Shown one piece after another: positions 31,582 to 38,850 of a DNA stretch of 64,000 bases. Below the pieces are notes generated by a model, which searched no databases, was not told the DNA's origin, and saw only the letters and a list, made by a program, of their open reading frames with translations. Made by a program: the position numbers and the translations under genes. Numbering within the stretch: position 1 is the stretch's first letter; every line of letters begins with the position of its first letter. Origin of the DNA: Bacillota bacterium (GTDB lineage Bacteria; Bacillota; Clostridia; Peptostreptococcales; Anaerovoracaceae); contig JAFRXM010000027.1 in NCBI GenBank assembly GCA_017443515.1, forward strand, positions 38,625-102,624, in the 5' to 3' direction.

Positions 31582-32586
31582 CTAAAACTCCGGTCTGGTC
31601 TCCGCGAAAGCGGCCATCAGCTTTCCGCAGTCCTCTATGTCGCTTACGCGGGAGAGCTCCTGCGGGGTGTGTACGTAGCGCATCGGTACGGAAACGCCGC
31701 CGGTGTAGACGCCGGAAGCGCTCTTGCGCATCTCAGATCCATCCGTGCCGCCCTGTTTAAGTACGTCGGTCTGGACCTTTATCTTCTTTTTTGCGGCAAC
31801 AGCCCTTAAGGCTTCCACCATCTCCGGGTGGCAGATGACGGACTTGTCCATCACCTTGATGGACGCGCCGAGGCCGATCTTTGAGGTCCCTATATGGCTG
31901 GTCCATGGGATGTCGTCGGTGAGGGTGCCGTCGCAGACTATCGCGTACTGCGGGGCTATTCCGTAGGTAGCGGGCTTCGCGCCCCTGAGGCCTACTTCTT
32001 CCTGCACGGTGAAGACGAAGTAGCAGTCGAACACGGGCTTTTTAAGCGCTTCCATGGCCAGTAGCTGCGCCGCGCAGCCGGCTCTGTTGTCCAGGTAGGG
32101 TGAGACGACGCTGCCGTCTCCAAGGGCTCTTACCGGCGTGTCGTAAACGGCCATATCTCCGCATTTTACGTACTTTTCAGCGTCCTTGCGGGAAGCTGCG
32201 CCTATGTCTATGAACATCTTGTCGATCTCGGGAGCTTTGGCGTCTTCGTCCATGCCTATGGTGCCCACGGCGCCGTTTTCAAAACGCACGGGAGTAGCCA
32301 GGATGTTGCGGGCGTTTACGCCACCGACCGCGCCGAACCTCAGCAGGCCGGACTCTTCTATGTACGTCACGATCAGGCCTATGGAATCCATGTGAGCTGC
32401 GAACATAAGGCGCGGAGCATTCTTCTTTCCGCTCTTTTTTACCGCTATCAGGTTGCCCATGACGTCGGTATATATCTCGTCGGCAAAGGGCCTGGCAAGC
32501 TCCGCTATCTTTTCCCTTACGGGAGCTTCGCAGCCGGAAGGCCCAAAGCTGGTATTGAGTTCTGTAAGTACTTTTACGATATCCAT
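31582..32586 (-). CDS. M42 family aminopeptidase, copy 1
   Basis: 334 residues. Dizinc aminopeptidase of the tetrahedral M42 (FrvX/TET) family. The metal-site motifs are complete: AAHMDSIG, LDNRAGC, the catalytic QEEVGLRGA, CDGTL and the C-terminal YVHTPQE. TET enzymes form 12-subunit hollow particles that trim peptides in the cytoplasm. Third of three tandem paralogues, starting 1 base after the previous stop. Together with the other two it could make a mixed particle with broad specificity. Confidence 0.9.
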   Translation of the reverse strand: MDIVKVLTELNTSFGPSGCEAPVREKIAELARPFADEIYTDVMGNLIAVKKSGKKNAPRLMFAAHMDSIGLIVTYIEESGLLRFGAVGGVNARNILATPVRFENGAVGTIGMDEDAKAPEIDKMFIDIGAASRKDAEKYVKCGDMAVYDTPVRALGDGSVVSPYLDNRAGCAAQLLAMEALKKPVFDCYFVFTVQEEVGLRGAKPATYGIAPQYAIVCDGTLTDDIPWTSHIGTSKIGLGASIKVMDKSVICHPEMVEALRAVAAKKKIKVQTDVLKQGGTDGSEMRKSASGVYTGGVSVPMRYVHTPQELSRVSDIEDCGKLMAAFAETRPEF

Positions 32587-32587
32587 T

Positions 32588-33643
32588 CTACTTTATCCTT
32601 CCTTCGGCAACCGCCTTTACGAAGAGCCTTGCAAGCTGCAGCCCCTGTTCCATATCCGATATCTTAGCTACGCTGTTTGGCGTATGTATGCTGCGCACCG
32701 GGGCGGAGATGCTTGCCACTTTAACGCCCGTCAGGGAGCGCTGCACTGCCGCGGCGTCTGTACCGCCAGCTATGCGCCCCTTTATCTGCCAGGGAATGCC
32801 GTTTTCATCGGCAAGGTCCCTTATGGCTTCAAACAGCCCGCGGTCGTAGATGGTGCCTGCGTCCATGAAGCCAATCACAGGGCCTTTTCCAAGGCTCGTG
32901 ACCTTTTTGTGGCCTTCCACCTTGGCCAGGTCGGCAGAGGTGGTGCCTTCAAGTATCAGCGCCATGTCGGGCTTTAAGCGGAACGCTGCCGCATGGGCCC
33001 CTCTGGTGCCGACCTCCTCCTGGACTGTGAACACGAAGGTGACGTCCATCGGGAGTTCTTCCTTTAAAAGCTCCAGCATCACGGTGCAGCCGAAGCGGTC
33101 GTCTATGGCTTTGGCCTTTACGAAACCGTTGCCCGAGCCGAAACGCACGAAGTCGCTGTCGAAGACGCAGACGTCGCCCACCGAGACGTATTTTTCCGCC
33201 TCGGTTTTGTTCTTAGCGCCTATGTCTATGTACATGCTGCCCCAGGCCGGGATCTTGCTGCGCTCCGGAAGAGGGGTCTGGTGCACGGATTTAAGTCCGG
33301 ATATCCCCGGGACCTTCTTTTCGCCCACGTAGACCTTGCGGTCGAAGGCGATGCGCGGGTCTATGCCGCCTACGGGCTCGAAACGCAGATAGCCGGGCTC
33401 GGTGATGGTTTTTACCATGAATCCGACCTCGTCCATGTGTGCCGCCAGCATCAGGCGCGGAGCGTTCTTTTTGCCGCTCTGCGATAGATCCGCGGCGCGC
33501 TTTATCACTATCAGGTTGCCCATGACGTCGGTGCTGACTTCGCCGGTGTATTTCAGGGCTTCGGCCTTTATGTATTCGCGGACCTCTTCTTCGGAACCGG
33601 ATACTCCGGAAAGGCCGCAGAGTTTTTCAAGTGTTTTCAGCAT
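32588..33643 (-). CDS. M42 family aminopeptidase, copy 2
   Basis: 351 residues. Motifs AAHMDEVGFM, IDDRFGC, the catalytic QEEVGTRGA, LEGTTSAD (Glu where copy 1 has Asp, a known alternative ligand) and SIHTPNS. The ATG at 33643 with GGAGG 8 bases upstream is chosen; a longer frame upstream would lie inside copy 3. The start overlaps the end of copy 3 by 7 bases, so translation is coupled. Confidence 0.9.
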   Translation of the reverse strand: MLKTLEKLCGLSGVSGSEEEVREYIKAEALKYTGEVSTDVMGNLIVIKRAADLSQSGKKNAPRLMLAAHMDEVGFMVKTITEPGYLRFEPVGGIDPRIAFDRKVYVGEKKVPGISGLKSVHQTPLPERSKIPAWGSMYIDIGAKNKTEAEKYVSVGDVCVFDSDFVRFGSGNGFVKAKAIDDRFGCTVMLELLKEELPMDVTFVFTVQEEVGTRGAHAAAFRLKPDMALILEGTTSADLAKVEGHKKVTSLGKGPVIGFMDAGTIYDRGLFEAIRDLADENGIPWQIKGRIAGGTDAAAVQRSLTGVKVASISAPVRSIHTPNSVAKISDMEQGLQLARLFVKAVAEGRIK

Positions 33644-34689
33644 CCCAGCGCCTCCTCTCCCGGGTCGAGGGCGTACGCCGCGACAAGCTGCGCGCACAGC
33701 TCAAGATCCCCGAGGTCTATGCATTCAGTCGGGGAGTGCATATAGCGCAGCGGGAGCCCGATGATCCCCGACGCCACTCCTCCGTGGACTATGTGCATGT
33801 TCCAGGCGTCCGTTCCGGTCCTTCCGGGGGCCGCAGCGACCTGCACTGGAATCCGGTTGCACTTTGCCAGCTCCTGCAGGCGCCTTCCGACGTGCTTTGT
33901 GATGTTGGGGCCTACGGTTATTACAGGGCCCGCCCCGAGCTCGTGGTTGTACACGCCCAGGTGTATCTTCGGATTTGCGTCCGGAGTGCTGGCCTGGGTG
34001 ACATCTATGGCTATGCAGACGTCGGCTTCCGTTTCGAAAGCGGCAGCCGGGGCTCCGCCTTCAGCGCGCTCTTCGCCGGTGCTCCCAACGAAGTACACGT
34101 CCCAGGGCAGCCTGCGGTCCTTAAGCAGCTCGGCCGCCCTTATAAGCGCGGCAAAACAGGCTCTGTCGTCCAGAGTCTTGCCGCCGCAGCGGGTCTCGCC
34201 GAGTTTGAATATTTCTGTGCGGAAAGCTATAGGTGTGCCGACAGGAACAGCGGCCACAGCCTCTTCCTGGCTCATGCCTATATCCACGCGAAGCTCGTCC
34301 ATGGGTATGGCCTTGGACATGTCTTCCGCCTTGAGGACGTGGGGCGGCTGCACGGACATGACGCCGAATACGGGGGGATCGGTGAGGATACAAAGATCCC
34401 TGTCCGGCAGGACCCTCTGATCCAGGCCGCCTATCTGTCCGACGCAAAGGAACCCGTCCTCGTGGCCGGTGACGACCAGGCCAACTTCGTCCAGATGGGC
34501 AGCTATCAGCATCTTTTTGGGGTCTTTAAGGCCGCAGCGTTTTACTGCAACGAGATTCGCAAGCGTGTCCACGCGCACTTCATCCACGAAGGGCTTTATA
34601 GCTTCCGCGGCTATCTTTGCAACAGGACGCTCAAAACCCGTCGGGCCTTTGGCCTCGCAGAGAAGTTTGAGATATTGTTCAGTATTCAT
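33637..34689 (-). CDS. M42 family aminopeptidase, copy 3
   Basis: 350 residues, the first and most divergent of the three. Motifs AAHLDEVGLV, LDDRACF, the catalytic TGEERAEGG (instead of QEEVG), IDVTQAS and YMHSPTE. The changed catalytic segment is seen in a subgroup of M42 and suggests different substrate preference. Upstream, between this gene and the nucleotidyltransferase, lies a repeat palindrome. Confidence 0.88.
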   Translation of the reverse strand: MNTEQYLKLLCEAKGPTGFERPVAKIAAEAIKPFVDEVRVDTLANLVAVKRCGLKDPKKMLIAAHLDEVGLVVTGHEDGFLCVGQIGGLDQRVLPDRDLCILTDPPVFGVMSVQPPHVLKAEDMSKAIPMDELRVDIGMSQEEAVAAVPVGTPIAFRTEIFKLGETRCGGKTLDDRACFAALIRAAELLKDRRLPWDVYFVGSTGEERAEGGAPAAAFETEADVCIAIDVTQASTPDANPKIHLGVYNHELGAGPVITVGPNITKHVGRRLQELAKCNRIPVQVAAAPGRTGTDAWNMHIVHGGVASGIIGLPLRYMHSPTECIDLGDLELCAQLVAAYALDPGEEALGC

Positions 34690-34725
34690 TCAGTGATCTT
34701 TCTTATTTTGTTTGGTTATGAAAAC

Positions 34726-34751
34726 GTGACAGAGAACCATCCCCTTGTCAC
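34726..34751. repeat. Dispersed palindrome, GTGACA/TGTCAC arms, one core change
   Basis: Perfect six-base arms GTGACA and TGTCAC enclose GAGAACCATCCCCT, the reverse of AGGGGATGGTTCTC. One base of the core differs from other copies, while the arms are the same as at 17472. The TGA stop of the following gene lies 4 bases away in a duplicated TGACA. Confidence 0.85.
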
Positions 34752-34754
34752 TTG

Positions 34755-35675
34755 TCATTTCCAGAGGTCTGCGGGGTATTCGCCGGCGGCGGTCTTCTGC
34801 CTCATGGCTTCGACTACCACAGGACGGTCTTCCTTGTAGGTGACGCCGAACCAGCGGTCCGCGGCGGGCAGTACCTTTACGCGTGCCTTGCCTTCGGCTA
34901 CCAGCTCGCTTGTCACGATGGGGATGAAGAATTCGCCCTTGAGCGGGTTGGTCGCAAGGATCTTCTCCAGAGCCGCAGGGAACTTGGCCTTAAGCTCGGT
35001 GATGATGCTGGGGGTAAAGCCGAAGAAGTTCATGGATACCGGAGTCCCGATGGGGACTTCTTCCCAGGTAGCTCCGTCGTCTTCGGTAAACTGGATCTTT
35101 CCGTCTTTCCAGCAGATCTTGGTGCGCTCGTCAAGGTGCTCCAGATATCCGTCCTTTGTTACGCAGACGCCGCGCGCCACGCTGCCGTTTTCGGTGAGTG
35201 TGTTCTCGATCTGATAGCCTGCCATGCAGTAGTCGTAGAACTCGCCGTCCTCGGCCTTAGACAGGTAGTCGAACATGGTCTTGAAGACGCCCTTGCCGTA
35301 GTAGTCGTCGGCGTTGATGACCGCGAACGGCGCGTCGATAAGGTCTCTTGCCGCCAGGATGGCGTGGCCGGTTCCCCAGGGCTTTTCGCGTCCTTCGGGG
35401 ATGGTGAAGCCTTCGGGGATGTCTTCCATGTCCTGGTAAGCGTAGAGTATATTCAGGTGCTTTCCGGCGCCGCGCTCCATGATGGCTTTGAAATCCTTTT
35501 CGATGGAGTGCTTTATGATGCAGATGACGGTCTCAAAACCGGCTGCTTTCGCGTCGTAGAGCGAGTAATCGATTATAACTTCTCCGCAGGGTCCGATCGG
35601 GTCGATCTGCTTGAGTCCGCCGTAGCGGCTGCCCATGCCTGCTGCCATAACTACAAGAACTGGTTTTTTATTCAT
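34755..35675 (-). CDS. Sugar-phosphate nucleotidyltransferase-like protein
   Basis: 306 residues with a GT-A nucleotidyltransferase fold. The NTP-binding loop is VMAAGMGSRYGGLKQ, and VINADDYYGK holds the metal-binding Asp. The N-terminal GxGSR is as in RmlA/GalU enzymes, but the rest diverges and lacks a left-handed beta-helix. It may activate a sugar phosphate for cell-surface polysaccharide. The stop codon merges into a repeat copy. Confidence 0.8.
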   Translation of the reverse strand: MNKKPVLVVMAAGMGSRYGGLKQIDPIGPCGEVIIDYSLYDAKAAGFETVICIIKHSIEKDFKAIMERGAGKHLNILYAYQDMEDIPEGFTIPEGREKPWGTGHAILAARDLIDAPFAVINADDYYGKGVFKTMFDYLSKAEDGEFYDYCMAGYQIENTLTENGSVARGVCVTKDGYLEHLDERTKICWKDGKIQFTEDDGATWEEVPIGTPVSMNFFGFTPSIITELKAKFPAALEKILATNPLKGEFFIPIVTSELVAEGKARVKVLPAADRWFGVTYKEDRPVVVEAMRQKTAAGEYPADLWK

Positions 35676-35717
35676 TCTATACCTCCGTTTTATCCGCGCT
35701 TTTGCGCGCGTACTGTG

Positions 35718-35746
35718 TTTATATTTCCAACACTTTATGATATACT
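35718..35746 (+). promoter_or_regulatory. Promoter of the PAP2 gene
   Basis: Extended -10 TGATATACT (35738-35746) with TTTATA 17 bases upstream as a weak -35. The same TTATGATATACTA string occurs before msrA. Confidence 0.45.
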
Positions 35747-35781
35747 ATCAGCGTTGATTTTACAAGAAAGGCGTTGCTTAA

Positions 35782-36453
35782 ATGGAACAGAAATTCGATA
35801 AAAAACGCATAATCAAGATCATAGTGTCCGTAGGGCTGTTCGCGGTAGTGTCCTGGCTCATGATGAGCGGCAGGCTCGAGGGCTTCGACCACGCAGTCCA
35901 GAACTTCTTCTTCAGCTTCAGAAGGGACTGGCTCACCACTATACTGGTGCCGTTTTCCTACAGCGGCAACTGGCCGCTTCCCACGGTGATCTGCGCCATA
36001 CTGCTGGCCATCCCAAAGACCCGCACCACCTTCGGCGTGCCCATGTCCGTCACCTGCCTGTCGTGCGTAGGCATATACCAGGCGCTTAAGTATTCCTTCC
36101 AGAGGCCACGCCCGGACGTTTCGGTGCATCTTCTGGTGCAGAACGGCTACAGCTTCCCCAGCGGGCATTCGCTTACGAGCCTCGTGGCCTGGACCATGCT
36201 GATACTGCTGTTCGCGTACTACTACAAGCACCAGGGCGCCTCACTGCCGATATATAAAAAGCATCCGCAGCCCGCGCAGGCCTATATTCGCAACAACGGC
36301 AAGCGCAAACTGGTCAACACCCTGCTGATCATCTACATAGTGCTGATGGGCCTTTCCCGTATCTACGTGGGCGTGCACTGGCCCTCCGACGTGTTCGGCT
36401 CCTGGATCCTGGGCCTTGCCGTTATCGAGATAATGCAGGCAATATTCATGTGA
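35782..36453 (+). CDS. PAP2-family membrane phosphatase
   Basis: 223 residues with about five or six membrane helices. The three phosphatase motifs are KYSFQRPRP, PSGHS and SRIYVGVHWPSDV. The likely substrates are undecaprenyl diphosphate or phosphatidyl lipids, so it may recycle the lipid carrier of the cell wall. A loop between motifs 2 and 3 (KHPQPAQAYIRNNGKRK) is longer than usual. The 188-bp inverted-repeat element begins 4 bases after its stop. Confidence 0.9.
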   Translation: MEQKFDKKRIIKIIVSVGLFAVVSWLMMSGRLEGFDHAVQNFFFSFRRDWLTTILVPFSYSGNWPLPTVICAILLAIPKTRTTFGVPMSVTCLSCVGIYQALKYSFQRPRPDVSVHLLVQNGYSFPSGHSLTSLVAWTMLILLFAYYYKHQGASLPIYKKHPQPAQAYIRNNGKRKLVNTLLIIYIVLMGLSRIYVGVHWPSDVFGSWILGLAVIEIMQAIFM

Positions 36454-36456
36454 GGC

Positions 36457-36644
36457 GGTGGAGAGGTGGTGGAGAGGGACGGTTCTCCTCCACCGAATAT
36501 AGGTATTTATGCTGCAGCGGGTCCTGCCGCCAGGACATCTCCCCACATCCCTTCGCAAAATGCTCAGGGTGCGGGTGCCCCTCCTGGTGTCACCCACTGC
36601 AATTACGGTGGAGGAGAACCGTCCCTCTCCACCACCTCTCCACC
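36457..36644. repeat. 188-bp element with perfect 39-bp terminal inverted repeats
   Basis: The left arm (36457-36495) and right arm (36606-36644) are exact inverted copies over 39 bases. Each arm contains GTGGAG-AGGGACGGTTCTC-CTCCAC, so each can fold alone or the two can pair with each other. The 110-base interior has no convincing gene. The size is close to the element at 8671-8852, but arms and interior differ. It lies between the PAP2 gene and the ribosome site of the chorismate mutase gene. Confidence 0.85.
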
Positions 36645-36658
36645 AAAAGGAGTATTAT

Positions 36659-36958
36659 ATGAAGGAACTCGATCTGCTCAGAAGCGAGCTGGACGCGGTG
36701 GATAAGGGTCTGGAAGAGGGCTTTGCGCGCCGCATGCAGATAGTCGGCAAGATCGCGGAATACAAGGCCGCGCACGCTCTTCCCACGCTTGACGCCGCCC
36801 GCGAGGCCGAGGTGCTGGAAAAGCACACGCAGAACTGCCCGGCGGAGCTCAAGCCCTACATGACATACTATTTCAAGGTCCTGATGTCGCTCTCGCGCAA
36901 CTATCAGGAGTTGCTGGCCGTGGAGCGCGGCAGCAGAAAGCAAAGCGAGGAATCTTAG
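36659..36958 (+). CDS. Chorismate mutase (AroQ type)
   Basis: 99 residues, all helical, of the AroQ class that converts chorismate to prephenate for Phe/Tyr synthesis. The N-terminal helix LDLLRSELDAVDKGLEEGF, followed by RRMQIVGKIAEYKA (Arg and Lys of the active site), and the third helix YYFKVLMSLSRNYQELL fit the family. The start at 36659 is set by AAAAGGAG, which directly follows the inverted-repeat element. The element may thus influence the 5' end of this message. Confidence 0.85.
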   Translation: MKELDLLRSELDAVDKGLEEGFARRMQIVGKIAEYKAAHALPTLDAAREAEVLEKHTQNCPAELKPYMTYYFKVLMSLSRNYQELLAVERGSRKQSEES

Positions 36959-37026
36959 GCGCGGCAGCACAGTGAGTGTGCCATTCGTCGAAAACGCACA
37001 GATTTTACAGAATTGGAAAATTATGG

Positions 37027-37055
37027 TTGACAATCCGGAGCTTTTGTGGCACAAT
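37027..37055 (+). promoter_or_regulatory. Orphan promoter TTGACA-N17-CACAAT
   Basis: A perfect -35 (37027-37032) and a CACAAT -10 (37050-37055) at 17 bases, pointing to the right, away from any plus-strand gene. It leads into the candidate RNA below. Confidence 0.5.
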
Positions 37056-37059
37056 ACAA

Positions 37060-37223
37060 GTACAGCTTCGGTCGTCCCATACAAGTTCATTTAGCATCCC
37101 CCGCTGACAACAAAGGTCAAGTATTTCCAGAAAAACTCTGGGGCCGAAACTGCAAATAAAATACCCCGCACATGGAAGGTAAGGGTAAAGATCCCAGGAC
37201 CCAGGTGCGGGGGTTTTGCTTTT
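37060..37223 (+). ncRNA. Candidate small RNA, about 160 nt
   Basis: This stretch lies between an orphan promoter and a terminator and has no gene. Its 5' part (CAGCTTCGG from 37063) pairs with CCGAAACTG ending at 37152, with an inner TCCCA/TGGGG pairing. These close a hairpin of about 90 bases, with a smaller TGAC/GTCA hairpin inside. I could not match it to 6S RNA, SRP RNA or a riboswitch by eye. It could also be only the 3' region of the minus-strand lipoprotein gene. Confidence 0.4.
37163..37223. terminator. Bidirectional terminator with long loop
   Basis: ACCCCGCAC (37163-37171) pairs with GTGCGGGGG (37205-37213). TTTTGCTTTT follows on the plus strand, and on the minus strand the stem is followed by TATTTTATTTG. 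It can stop both the candidate RNA and the lipoprotein gene. Confidence 0.7.
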
Positions 37224-37233
37224 ATCCGTCGCT

Positions 37234-37767
37234 CTATTTTGCGGCGTTCGGCGTGTACTGGATGGAGGATACTGCGCCATCGGTGAGGATCACCAGCAGC
37301 TCGCAGCTGCCCTTTACGACCTTCATGTTGTTGGCGCCGTCAGCGAACTTGCCGTAGGCCTTCTCCACGGCGGCCTTGTCGGAGCCTATGCATATGCCTT
37401 CTATGGTTTCGACGGTATCGTCGCGGAGCACTACGCCGCTTACTATGCCCTGGCCATCCTTGACGTAGGTCATCAGGTCAAAACCCGGATAGCTGTAGAT
37501 GACGTCCATGCCGTCGAACGCACAGCTGGGCGCCTCGTAAGAGCTCTTGGCCTGCCCCAGTTTTTCCAGTACCGGAGCCGCAGGATCCTGCATGTGGATC
37601 TTAAGGTCGCCCTTCTGGAAGTAGTAGTCCTCGGCGCTGCTCTTGTCGTTGCCGGAAGGAGCGGTATTTTCCTTGCTGCCGTTGTTTGCCGGAGCGTTTC
37701 CGCCGCCGCAGGCCGCGAGCCCTAAAACAAGGACCAGTGCCAGAAGTATCGCAATTGTTCTTTTCAT
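37234..37767 (-). CDS. Small lipoprotein of unknown function
   Basis: 177 residues. Signal peptide with the lipobox LAAC (Cys 20), then a Gly/Asn/Ser linker to residue 45 and a domain of about 130 residues (GDLKIHMQDPAAPVLEKLG, then VVLRDDTVETIEGICIGSD). It shows GICIGSDKAAVEKAYGK, a pattern seen in small secreted repeat proteins that start with a helix after IGS. No enzyme motif. As last gene of the Dlt-like operon (16 bases after the SGNH gene) it may serve the same surface process. Confidence 0.7.
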   Translation of the reverse strand: MKRTIAILLALVLVLGLAACGGGNAPANNGSKENTAPSGNDKSSAEDYYFQKGDLKIHMQDPAAPVLEKLGQAKSSYEAPSCAFDGMDVIYSYPGFDLMTYVKDGQGIVSGVVLRDDTVETIEGICIGSDKAAVEKAYGKFADGANNMKVVKGSCELLVILTDGAVSSIQYTPNAAK

Positions 37768-37782
37768 CGGTTTTACCCCTTT

Positions 37783-38838
37783 CTATCTGTAGCTCGTCAC
37801 CTTGCCGGTCTCTTCGAGCTGTTTATACTGAGAAGCCTTCATGGCTTCATAAAAATCGATCTTCGCGTTCCAAAGGTTCGTAAGGCCCTTATCGTCCCTG
37901 CGGTCTGTTACCCCGGGCATGTCCTTAAGGAAAGTCCCGAACCACCTGCTGCTCTTTTCCGCGCCTGAAAGATTCAGGTGCAGGCCGGCGTCGAAGGTGT
38001 CCTTGGTGTAGTCGATGCCCGTCTCGCTCTGGTGCTGCAGGAAGTTGATGTACGTGAGCTTGTTCTTTTCCGCGTAATCGACGATCTGCTTGTCCCACTC
38101 GTCGAACCAGTGCGGATAGCAGGACCCGGACTTTATGAGCACCAGTTTGATGCCCTTGGCCGTGCACAGATCCTTCATCTTGTTCAGCCAGTACCAGTCG
38201 GTCTCGCTGAAGCTGTAGTCTGCGCGGGGCACAGGCTGCGGAAGCTCGGTCACGGGCTTGGTGTCCACCCTCATCACGTAGCCGTTGTGCGAAAGCTGCA
38301 GGCTGCGGAACATGTACTTAAAGTCCTCCCCCCTAAGCTCGCTCCAGCGCGAATGGAAGCGCAGCAGCGGGAAGACATAGCTCGTTACGGTCTCCTCGTC
38401 CGTCATGGAAGCCTTTATCGCGTTGTATTTTACCTTAGACCACTTCATGCCGTCAAGAGCCAGGCGGTTGTAGGCCTCGCTCTGCGGCTTGTCGTACTGC
38501 ATGGAGAACACGTTGTAGACCACTACTTTTGGCGTTTCGTAGCGCAGCGTGTCTTCTATCATGTAGTAGCTCTGCCATATGGTCTGCGACGGGGTTCCGC
38601 GTATTATGCTTGTGATGCCGTACTCCTGCCACAGGGTTATTGGCGAGAAGTTAGAGTACACTTCGCAGTCCCCCACGAAGAGCACGTCGTTGCTGCCGGC
38701 GTTCGCGTAGTATTCTCCGGCCAGCACGCCTTCTTCGTTCTCCTCTATGTATTTTGGCACCAGCAGGGCCTGCAGCAGCCCAAGCGTTGCTATCACGATC
38801 GCGGCCAGGAGGATGATCTTGAAAACTTTCTTTTTCAT
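37783..38838 (-). CDS. DltD/AlgJ-like SGNH-fold membrane protein with Cys at the nucleophile position
   Basis: 351 residues, one N-terminal membrane anchor (IILLAAIVIATLGLLQALLV) and an extracellular SGNH-type domain. The block-I position reads VLFVGDCEVYSNFSP, where DltD and related proteins have GSS or GDS, so Cys 56 takes the place of the nucleophilic Ser. The Asp-His pair is in FDAGLHLNLSG. It lies directly after the MBOAT gene, as DltD does after DltB/DltC, and probably completes acyl transfer to a surface polymer. The Ser-to-Cys change is either a different chemistry or a feature of this clostridial subgroup. Confidence 0.75.
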   Translation of the reverse strand: MKKKVFKIILLAAIVIATLGLLQALLVPKYIEENEEGVLAGEYYANAGSNDVLFVGDCEVYSNFSPITLWQEYGITSIIRGTPSQTIWQSYYMIEDTLRYETPKVVVYNVFSMQYDKPQSEAYNRLALDGMKWSKVKYNAIKASMTDEETVTSYVFPLLRFHSRWSELRGEDFKYMFRSLQLSHNGYVMRVDTKPVTELPQPVPRADYSFSETDWYWLNKMKDLCTAKGIKLVLIKSGSCYPHWFDEWDKQIVDYAEKNKLTYINFLQHQSETGIDYTKDTFDAGLHLNLSGAEKSSRWFGTFLKDMPGVTDRRDDKGLTNLWNAKIDFYEAMKASQYKQLEETGKVTSYR

Positions 38839-38850
38839 GGCTCCTCCCTC

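Noticed and set aside
37060..37223. 6S RNA identity for the candidate small RNA
   Set aside because: No closing stem between the two ends and no clear central bubble could be drawn.
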